The notes beneath the pieces are model-generated. The model was not told the DNA's origin, searched no databases, and saw only the letters and a list, made by a program, of their open reading frames with translations. Shown here piece by piece: positions 11,501 to 23,500 of a DNA stretch of 24,955 nucleotides (its first letter is position 1; each line of letters begins with the position of its first letter). This DNA is from Saccoglossus kowalevskii (taxonomy: Eukaryota; Hemichordata; Enteropneusta; Harrimaniidae). The translations under genes and the position numbers were made by a program. Where the stretch lies: the NCBI RefSeq assembly GCF_000003605.2, contig NW_003135349.1, forward strand, positions 481,784 to 506,738, read 5' to 3'.

Positions 11501-14500
11501 TTTAAATTTGAACAGGTGTACTTCTAATAGAACAAATACATCACATAAAAATATAACTGCAAGCTGTGATCAGAGTGGTTCAAATGAATCATATATGATG
11601 ACCTGATGTTTCATATATCTAGTGCTAGTTGCATATTATTACAATATTACGGTTTGCATATTAATGAGGTCACATGACCATATATGAGCATGTGGTATGT
11701 TAGTCAAATGTCCTTATCTACCACAGTGCTTAACTGAGATATTACATTTATGCATATTAATGAGATCACATGACCATATATGAGCATGTGGTATGTTTAA
11801 TAGTCAAATCTACCACAGTGCTTAATTGAGATATTACATTTACACACATTAATGATAAACCCATTTCTACAAGGTGGGTAAATTAATATAAATGGATTTC
11901 TACCCTTAAGTAAACAAATCTATGACTTATCCCAGAGAACCTATGTACCAAATTTCATTGAAATTTGATGAGAGATACTCAATATAGCTGTAGAACACCC
12001 TTAAACTGGTTAATTTACGCAAATTAGTAACTTGAAGCACATAATTTAATCCTGAAACTGTATGTGGCTTACCCCAGAGCACCTATGTAACAAGTTTTAT
12101 TGAAATTCAATGAGTGGTTGAGATATATGTGAAAAAGCTAAAAATTGGGAAATTAATATGCACAGACTGCAACTAGAAACTAATCAAGTATGCAAATTAT
12201 CCCAGACCTATTATGTATTAAGTTTCAATGAAATCTGTTAAGTGATTCTTGAGAAAAAAATGAGAAGGCATAAAACTGGCTAACTAATATGCAAATTAGG
12301 TTATTAATATGCAAGACCTTCAATTAAAAACCAGGTCTGCACATTATCCCAAGGCATCTATGTATCATTGAAATTTGCTTAAAATGGTGAAAATGCTTAA
12401 AATTGGGTAATTAATAAGCAAATTAGGTAATTAATGTTCAAAGACTGCAACTAAAAGTTAATCAGATCTGTGCATTACCCCAGACCATCTATGTATCAAA
12501 TTTCATTAAAATCTGTTTTTAGTTCTTGAGAAAAAGGTGAATAAACCTAACATTGATGAATTAAAATGCAAATTAGGTAATAAATATTCAAAAATTGCAA
12601 CCAAAAACTTATTTGGTATGTGCAGACCATCTATTTATGTTTCATTAAAATCTGTTATTATTATAGTTCTTGGGGAAAGAGTGAAAAGGCTTAAAATTGG
12701 CCAATTAATATGCAAATTAAGTAATTAACATTCACAAATTCAACCAAAAACTAATCAGGTATGTGCATTATTCGAGGGCATCTATGTACTAAGTTTCATT
12801 GAAATTCGAAAATTGGTTCCTGAAATATAAAGATTTGGTGACTACAATTCATAACCATTAATGCAGGCTAACTTCATCTAGTATCCCATGCCAACTGATT
12901 TTATAAATTGTCATGGTAATCACAATAATCAGTAGAAGGTGTTCTGCATACAGTAAATGGTAATGCAACTTTAACACTTTTTCTTTTCAGTTCATCTTGT
13001 TGTATTTTTACTGTATTACTGTAAGTTGTATTGTCAGCAAAAAATTATTTGGAGCCATTGACCTGTTAAAGCGAGGGAGTCATCACCTACGCATGCATCA
13101 GGTGGCCATAGCATGTTATTGTTTACAAACAAGTGTTTACCCATAAGCCTTTGTGTTCTTAGTGTGTGTTATTCATTGCTTGGAACTCAATTCCCGCGCG
13201 TGCGCAGGTGACCACCCTTTAGCTTCAGTTATAGTTGTGTTTCAACACACTCCTAAAGCTGAATTCAAATTGCAATGCATGATGGGATTAATTGTTAGTA
13301 TTGAAAACAAATGACACAAACATTATGTACTCCCTAGTTTAGTTGTGTTTCAACACACTCCTAAAGCTGAATTCAAATTGCAATGCATGATGGAATTAAT
13401 TGTTAGTATTGAAAACAAATGACACAAACATTACGTACTCCCTAGTTTAGTTGTGTTTCAACACACTCCTAAAGCTGAATTCAAATTGCAATGCATGATG
13501 GGATTAATTGTTAGTATTGAAAACAAATGACACAAACATTATGTACTCCCTAGTTTAGTTGTGTTTCAACACACTCCTAAAGCTGAATTCAAATTGCAAT
13601 GCATGATGGGATTAATTGTTAGTATTGAAAACAAATGACACAAACATTATGTACTCCCTAGTTTAGTTGTGTTTCAACACACTCCTAAAGCTGAATTCAA
13701 ATTGCAATGCATGATGGGATTAATTGTTAGTATTGAAAACAAATGACACAAACATTATGTACTCCCTAGTTTAGTTGTGTTTCAACACACTCCTAAAGCT
13801 GAATTCAAATTGCAATGCATGATGGGATTAAAGTAGTTGATAAATTGTGCAACATGTCAAATCTTGATATATATGAATGTCGTAACTTTCAGATTTGATT
13901 TTGGCCATGTAACTCTGAATTGAAAAGTTTTGGTTGAAAATACAACTTTAATTCCTTTGTTTGAAATTGTAATGATGCTTTTGTTTTTATGATTCATTAT
14001 TTTCATACCTAACCTAATTCTAATTATTTACTACATTTTTTATTTTATATACAGTACTAATACCAACAGTAAGTCGTTTGCATTCATGTATGTTATAATA
14101 CTTGTTTTTTATACTAAATTATTTGCATACAAAAAAAAATCGTTGGTAGCATTTTGTTTTTATGCTAATAATTGTTTTTTCCTGATGACATTGTTTTTTT
14201 TTTTAAATTGATGATTGTTTATATGATGTGATTCCTTTGTTTTTAGATTGATGTTACTTTTGTTTTTATATTGATGATACTTTTGTTTTTATATTGATGA
14301 TACTTTTGGTTTTATATTGATGATACTTTTGGTTTTATATTGATGATACTTTTGTTTTTATATTGATGATACTTTTGTTTTTATATTGATGTTACTTTTG
14401 TTTTTATATTGATGATACTTTTGTTTTTATATTGATGATACTTTTGTTTTTATATTGATGTTACTTCTGTTTTTATATTGATACTTTTGTTTTTATATTG

Positions 14501-17500
14501 ATGATACTTTTGGTTTTATATTGATGATACTTTTGTTTTTATATTGATGTTACCTCTGTTTTTATATTGATGATACTTTTGTTTTTATATTGATGATACT
14601 TTTGTTTTTATATTGATGTTACTTTTGTTTTTATATTGATGATACTTTTGGTTTTATATTGATTATACTTTTGTTTTTATATTGATGATACTTTTGTTTT
14701 TATATTGATGATACTTTTGTTTTTATATTGATGTTACTGTTGTTTTTATATTGATACTTTTGTTTTTATATTGATGTTACTTCTGTTTTTATATTGATAC
14801 TTTTGTTTTTATATTGATGATACTTTTGTTTTTATATTGATGATTTTTTTGTTTTTATAGTGATGATTTTTTTGTTTTTATATTAATGATACCTTTGGTT
14901 TTATATTGATGATACTTACTGTAGAGTGCTTTACTTTCGCTTGGAATTAATTTTCGCTATTTTTGCTGAAGGAGTGGTTCAGTGAAAATAAAATCTAGTA
15001 TATATACATGTTTTCCTATATTTTGCATCCAACTCATCAAAAATCAGTGAAATTAAATTCCATGAAAAACACACAAAAAGTCTTTTCAGCAAAAATTAAA
15101 TCCAGCTACAATAAAGTATTTTACAGTACGTCTTTTGATGATTCCTTTGTTTTTATATTGATGATACCTTTGTTTGGTTTTTTCATAATGATATTTTGTT
15201 TTTATATTGACAATACTATTCTATTTTTGTCATTCTATAACTGGTCATATATAATTTAGTTTTCAACTTCTAATATACAAGGATTGTAATGTGTTGATAT
15301 TTGTCTTTACAAAAACAAGTTTTAGTGTTTTAACTATTAATAATGTATGATAGAGTTTCCTTTCTGCAATGCACAATACGTACAATAACTGCTAGTTAAA
15401 ATATGAGCTTGTAAAGTATTAGCATACATTGCAATTTAAAAAACATTTCATATCTCAGAAATATTTATTCTTTTGATTTATTTGCTCCTCATGTGTATCG
15501 AGTATAACGATAAAAAAATCTCCATAAAAAAAATAAAAATAATATGCATAAAATGTAATTTAAGCAGAATTTCCATAGACCACAACAAAAATACGAACCC
15601 TTGTTAAAAACCCACTAAAAATATTGTCAATTTTTTTAATATTTCTAGAAATCATAAAGTATCTTGTAAGACACTTTTTTTTCATCATATATCATTGAGC
15701 AAAATTGTGAGATATTGAGATATATCCCTGCAATAAAAATCAATGTTAGAATGTTGTGAAACAGAGAAAACATGCTAGTTTTAATCCATTGTTAACTGAG
15801 TATGGATACCTCATAGTTTTCATCATTGTAACGTGATATATCAAATATATGAAAATAAAGAAAATGACAATAATTTGATATTTTATGTCACATTCCATCT
15901 TAAAAAAACAAATTTCCCCAAATATTTCATATCTCCTTACAAGTACATATGAAAACATACAAAACTTTCCACCAAAAATTTAAAAATTTGAAATGATTCA
16001 TCCCCAAATATTAAAATGGCGGAGTCGTCACCTGCGCATGCGTCAGATGGCCATAGCGTGTCATTGCTTACAAACAAGCGTCTAACCATGAGCCTTTGTG
16101 TTTTTTAGTGTGTGTTGTTATAGTCGCTTGAGACTCGCGTGTGCAGGTGACGACCCTCTCGCTTTAAACATTTTTCAAATACTTTATAAGAATAAAAATG
16201 ACTGTACTTACCACACCCATAACAGCTAGAAATATAATAAGTGCAAAACATGCATATGCTACATAGGCATTGGCGTTGATATCTGGATGACGAGTTTGGT
16301 AGAGTTTCAACATTCCTAATCCAGCTATTATGTACATGAATGATGTATCTGAAACAAAGGACAATTACAACATGATTAGCTAAACATTGTCCACGTCCAT
16401 AATGTGTCTGCATGCCTTTGTCTGATAAAGCAACCGCAATCACCCACTTAAGAAAAATAACTTACGCGGATGGATAACTCATTAACATTAATTAGAATTA
16501 ATATTATCATCACAATACTATTGCAGGATTGGTCAATGAATTCTGATATATCCATTTTTATTCATATAAAATTTTTATGATATAACTGTCATCATAACGC
16601 CATAAATTACAGAGTGCCGAAATTTTGCGATATTGCACTGGGAATTTTTATCCTACCATATTAGGAAATGTGAGTTCCAAATATGGAACAATTACACACG
16701 TAACAAGCTCTAATAATTAAAACAAACATGGCGACCCACAGGATTTTACCAGACCCCATTAAAGAAGTTCGCTAAAACTGTTCTAAACTTTTTGGATTTC
16801 GGCATTCAAAAGATGTATCATTGGGAGGAAAAGATGTATAATATGGTAATTCGGTTATTATGAGGATTCACTCAGACAGTACACCGTCACATTGACGTCT
16901 GCTACGTCTCAATCGATACTCCTCCTGTACTGTCTTCATGCATACTTTTTGGTATCCTTGTAATAACAGGGATTGCGTTAACCCCATATTTTGCTTCCTG
17001 GACTTCAATTATTGAAGAGGGACCCATTTTTTCAGGCAAGCTGGGATCCAATCTCTAATAAAGTTATCCAGGGTTAAATTTCAATTTCGTAAAATTTGGT
17101 AAGTGGGACTAGCGCAAAACCTGTAATAACATTATAATATTCATAAAACATTTATAATGACCCCAGCTTTATACCCTTCTCCATATAAATTGCAAATTTA
17201 ACAAGAGGTAACTTACCAAATTGAAAGTTTGAGTATGTTGGACATACATGGTAGCACCCACTTAGAAATCCTTCCATAATCAGTGCTATACCAATGGCAT
17301 AAAACAAACCAAAGTGTTTTGGGATACCATACCCCTATGAGATGAAGGGAAAGAAATTGAATTTTAAGTAATAAATGAAAGTATAGCTCATCTCATTTTG
17401 CACGCTTGCATGTGTACAGTGATTGGTTGGCAAGAACTTGTCATTTGCACCAAAAGATAAACAACACTGTTGTTCGTTTTGGTTGTTATTAAATATACAT

Positions 17501-20500
17501 GTATGTGTCTCAGGGCAAAACAATAATGTGCAGCGTTGTCACAGCGGTCCATGAGACAGTTGCTGATGAGTGAGCAATATTTGTTATCATACCATACATT
17601 TGTTTGTTGTCCAATTTTGCAGCCATGCTTAACTAACTCCCCCCCCCCACCCTCGAAAGATTTCTATTGTTGGGGTTTGACTTAGTTCCCACCTCTTAAA
17701 AAATGTGATTTTTTGAGGTGAGTAGCGTGGGTGCTAAGTCAGATGAGTACAGTATATGCTTCATTATAGTTAATACTTCACTATAATAAACTACTGTAAA
17801 ACATGTCTTTTTAGCTAGCATGTTATAATAGCTAATCCACAATTTCACTAAATTAAGATATCACTAATTAGAATAGAGTATATTCTCACAGTAAGATTAT
17901 TGGCACTTTAGCTAAATTAAGATTCAGTTAGTTCATGCATGGAGTCAAATTTGCTAAAATGGCATGTAGCTATTTCAAAGTGTTTTATAGTAATTGTTTA
18001 AGAGTTTTTATAATAAGGTTACAGTGTATAGATATTGTGTAGTGTAGCGAGAGTCCATTCTTACTCATCTAATAACAATATATCAAGTGGTTGATTTACT
18101 CAAGCTACAATAACTGCAATATATATATACCTTTTCAAATTCATCATTTCTCTCCACAGCTTTCTTATGAATCGCATCCTCTCTCCAAATCACTATTAAA
18201 AACAATATGCCAAGTAAAATGTAGCCAATATTGCTGAATAGATTGTTGAAAGCACTGAAATATAAACATAACAAGCCATGCATGGCACAGTCCCCGTTAG
18301 TTATCAAATTTAAGATATAAAGTTTTGTTTATAGTAATATAGCTGGAATATAAACATGTCAGGAATATGATGATTGTTTAACATTTAAATGATTGACATT
18401 TGTATCTGATCGTCAAATGAATATTGAGGGATATTGCTCTGGAACAGCATTAATTAAAACAAAATCAGCCATTATGAATATATGTATAATGAATATATGA
18501 AATTTGAACATAGTCAGTCAAAGCATGTCAGAGATATGGCTCTAGAAGCCCATTCATTAAAACAAAATGGCCATTAGTCAGACATTCAGAATCCGATCTA
18601 AAAAATAAAACAATTTTTTTAGCACAAAAGTAGCCACCATTAGGCCACTTTGAAAAGGATCGTCAAACCACTATATCGGTATATCTGTGACATGATGTAT
18701 AATGAATATTAAAAATTTGAACATAATCAGTCAAAACAAGTCAGACATATGGGTCTGGAAACCCATTCATTAAAACAAAATGGCCATTAGTCAGACATTC
18801 AGAATTCGATCTAAAAAATAAAACAAGTTTTTTAGCACAAAAATAGCCACCATTAGGCCACTTTGAAAAGGATCGTCAAACCACTATATCCGTATATCTG
18901 TGACATGATGTATAATGAATATTAAAAATTTGAACATAATCAGTCAAAACAAGTCAGACATATGGGTCTGGAAACCCATTCATTAAAACAAAATGGCCAC
19001 CAGTCGGCCATTTTGAATGTTATCTGAAAAACAAAATTATTTGCAGCAAGGTCCCATAATGTCTAATGTATATATCAAGTTTGAACAAAATCCATCTGTA
19101 AACAGCCAAGAAATGCTTGATTTTTATGATTTTTAGAACAAAAATGGCCGCCATTCGGCCATCTTGAATCAGATCATAAAACAAAATGATTTTCATCAAG
19201 GTCCGATAATGTCCAACGTATATACAAGGTTTGAACAAAATCCATCTGTAAACAGCCGGGAAATGCTTGATTTTGATGATTTATAGAACAAAAATGGCCG
19301 CTATTCGGCCATCTTGAATCAGATCGTCAAACAAATTGACGTGCATATGTATGATATCATTTATGAAGTATGTGTGAAGTTTGATTGTGATTGGTCCAGG
19401 CATTTCTAAGATACAGGTCCGGACGCACGCACAGACGCACACACGCACAGACACACGGAGGTCAAAACATAAGTCCCCGTTTTCGGACTTCGTCCGAACG
19501 GGGACTAATTACAATGATCAGTTCAAATTAGCTACAAATGCATACTGAGTATTGGGTGCCACAGTTGCTCCACTGCAATGTGTACAACATGGGTCTCATG
19601 CATGTAAAACACATGTAAATGACACTTTTCATTTAAATACAAAATTCTAATATGACATCTTTTGTATATGTGACATCAAAGTGAGTACTAATTAGCAAGA
19701 GCTTAGCATTGGTTGTTGCATCAGACTCACGACTAAGTAACAATGGGTTCAATTATCAGTGTTCACTGATGACATCATTGACTGGCCCTCTAGAGGCGAA
19801 ATGACACCAGGCAAAGTGGACGTTTGTCATCTACTTCACAGCCCATTTTATACCCGATATTTAGGGCATTTCACAGCACATACAAGTTGTTCCTATCAAC
19901 AGAATTCATTCATAGATCTTAAATTTCATGTACAGAGTGACAAAAGTCAGACCTTTGTTCCCCTTTAAGCTTATTTGGAACTGAACAACAACAAGAGTAG
20001 ATCTCTACCCTGGGTGAATGTTTTAAGATTCTATGAGGCCGACATGAAGCCATGGTTCCCTGGATGAGTGCACAGAAACTCTACAGCGACACTGAAACCA
20101 CTAATTGATGTATGCAAAATTTGGGAAAATTAACATGCATTCTTCAGCTGTTTGTTATCAACTGAGCCTGGATGACAATGAGATAGTGTAAAATACTTTA
20201 TTTTGTTTTGAATTAAATTTCGCTGAAGGAATGATTCAGTGAAAATAAAATAAAGCGAATATACCTTTTTTCCTATATTTTACATACAACTTGCCAAAAA
20301 TCAGTGAAAATAAATTACATGTACATACAAAACACCCAAAAAGTCTTTTCAGTGAAAATTAATTCCAGCTATAATAAAGAATTTTACAATAGCACATAAA
20401 AATATATATGTCTTGCACTCCTGAACTTGGAAAATGGTTTCTGTGGAAAAATACAATATATGTCAGGATCCATACTTAATTCAATGAAACATTACAAGCT

Positions 20501-23500
20501 GTTACTTTACTGGGGACAAGTAAGGGATTGTAAATTATATCATAGTTTACCTGATTACTCCCAAAGGATTAGCACACAGGAAGTTATAATAGCAAATATC
20601 TTCATCACCAGATACATTGAACATCTGGAAATAATAACAAAATAATGAAATATATATTTAAGCATTACATTAGAACTAGAATAATAATAATAATAATAAT
20701 AATAATTTTATTGCTTCCGTGTAAAAAAGATTTACATAGGATAAGTACAGCAAAAATAAGTTTTAAAATAATAACAAGTTATATGTAAGAAAATAAGCCT
20801 GAATGACTGGTCATGATTTCTGTGTTGCAATTCCTTGGTATTATTATGTCACCATATCTCCATAGCTACAGAGTGCTTTTTGCTGTTTTTTTTACCTTTA
20901 CAAGAATTGTAAATTCTAAATATTTAGTGATTTAACAATATTTTTAAGATAAGGAAATTGGTCAGTTATGGGTTTCCCATCAGCAGTTTGAACAGGAAAA
21001 TGTTATAACATACACTTTAGTGTCACTACAAGGACACCACAAAATTAAGTATTAGATCATACTCAATTGCATCAATATGTGTTGTGTGTCGGTTGATAGA
21101 CACGTTGATACTGCATACTTTACCGCATCCTTGCAACGATCTCATATTCTATAACTACGGTCACCATTCTCATTTGCATATTACCATGACGATATACTTA
21201 CTGTTTGATAAGTAATGACTAGCTGAATGACAGGCAGAGCATAGAATACAGATATTGGCAGCAAGTTCCAATGATATAGCTTGTATTTCTTTCTCAGTGC
21301 TTTGCGATCTTTGCGAGCCAAGTCACTCACATACAGGAACGTCTGAAACATTCAAATTGTAAGCAACTGTCATCAGCAGAAACAGTTATTCAGGTTTAGC
21401 AGTGTAGACAGTGTAAGTTCTTAATTTCATATTTAGATACAGAATGTGGAAATTGTGCCAAAAATTTGTTTTGTAAACTTGATTCTACTTTTGGATCATG
21501 AATTATTCCACATTTTAAAAAGAGCACTAAACAAAGTTTATCATTAACCATTTGATCAACAAAGTCAACTTTTGCTATTTTTCAAAAATAAATCTTTGTA
21601 ATTTCTTTCATATTTTTTTTAACAATTTTGATAATAATTTGTAGTAAAGAAAATTTTGTTAACTTGGATTAAAATTAAATAGATTTTAGAAAAATACAAA
21701 AAAATGTTCAAAATGTTGAACTGAAATTTTGATGGATAAAATGCTGGCATTAAAAGGATTAGACTATAAATGCTTAAAAAAACATAGCATAACTATTACA
21801 ACCTTATCCATTGAGAACCTAGATGGATGAACAACAAACGAACGATGTAATAGATAGATAGATATTTTATTTGACACAAAATTTAGCATGAATGAAAATA
21901 AAAACATCCAATAAATCAATGGTCAAGAAAAACACAAATGAAACAATAGACTAAACTAAAGCTTAGATATATAATCAATAAATTTTCTTAAGCAATTGAC
22001 AATGAAGCTATCTTTAGTGCCCAGCAAGCACTTGAATTTCTCAAAGAGTTGATAACTTGCAAATGTTGTCATCATAAATTGCTAATTCAGCTTCAAATTT
22101 AGTACAAGCTTGTACAATCTGACTATTTTTACATGTAATATCTTGTTTTTGTATAGCAAAAGTATAAAAGTCCTGAAACATAAAAAATACAACACAGGCT
22201 GGAAAAGTCACCATAATTACATAAAAATAATAATTAATATTCATGTTCCTCGAATGTATTACATGTACTGTATTATTCTCAATTTTCTTCACAGAGTAAT
22301 ATAACTTGTATGAAAGTTTCTGAAAAATAACGTATCTAAGCAAAATGTGTTCCTTAATTAATACTGCATGTACTGCAATAATCTCAATGTCCCCATATAG
22401 AATAAGATAACATGAAATGTATAGAAGTTCCTAAAAATAATAGTACAGCAACATATTTAAACAAAATGAAATATTAGCCATGTTTGACAAGCCATTGAGA
22501 ATGCCACAACCCCCCCCCCCCCCCCACACACACACAAATGAAATGTCAGCATTTAATATATCTTGCTTTTTCAAGTTCATGCATATACCAGTTTGACACT
22601 GAACACAAGTCTTGGACTATGTTGGCCAAATGTAAAACATATATGGCAATTCCAAATAATAGTGCATTGTGGGAGGAGCAGGAGCAGGCACACTTTATGA
22701 TTGGCAGAGTTGTGTTAGATTTGGTTATAACTATCCCACAATGCACAATGATTTAGAATTGCGATATCTTGGATTGACCATCTTGAATTGAATTATGACT
22801 CGTATACCTTGCTTTGCATTTATTGTAAAATACTTTATTTTCACTTACCGGTAGAATCCAACGAATATACCTTTTTTCCTATATTTTACATTCAACTTGT
22901 TAAAAATCAGTGAAAATAAGTTCCATACACAACACCCAAAAAACCTTTTCAGCAAAAATTAATTCCAGATAAAAATAAAGTATTTTACAGTACTCACCTT
23001 GGTTCTGTATATGTCCTTCTCCTCTTCAATGTCATGTAACATATCAATTTCATCTTCATCTATAGAGCTATCATCAGAGTCTTGATAACGACGATGTCTA
23101 TGATGATGATGTGATGTGCCACCATTATCAGCACCGCCTGACAGTAAACAACTTTAAGATCAATTTTCAAAACAATAACAATATATACCTACAATGTACA
23201 ACTCCACATGAATTAATTGTCACTGAACAGGAAGTAGTTCATTATGTAATTGTATTTAAGATGAATATATGTGTCCTGAAAAGAGGCATATATAATTGAA
23301 ATGGGAGGGGGGGGCACTGGAGGGACAAAATAGAATTCAAGCTATGAGTGAAGGGTCCCAAGAAACTCTTGGCGATATTTGATTGAGTTGAATACAAAAT
23401 TAACACGATACATGTATGTATGACATAATGTACATGCATTGTATCAATTTCGAAAAAAAAATCTCATGGACGAACAAAACCCAAATTAATAGTTTCAGTT

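Noticed and set aside
13231-15215. CRISPR-like regular spacing
   Set aside because: The repeats are contiguous units with no unique spacers, and the genome is clearly eukaryotic.
15008-15259. 83-codon plus-strand frame
   Set aside because: Made up of the inserted MITE and the T-rich minisatellite.
16105-16443. 112-codon minus-strand frame over the SIDT exon at 16212
   Set aside because: Out-of-frame shadow of the real exon that also runs through the TTAA element.
22041-22343. 100-codon minus-strand frame beside the (TAGA)n run, considered as retroelement ORF
   Set aside because: No reverse-transcriptase or endonuclease pattern could be seen, so it was left as plain intron.
22510-22525. 16-base C-run as a structural signal
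   Set aside because: Homopolymer runs of this length are common in such genomes and prone to sequencing error. Nothing else supports a function.
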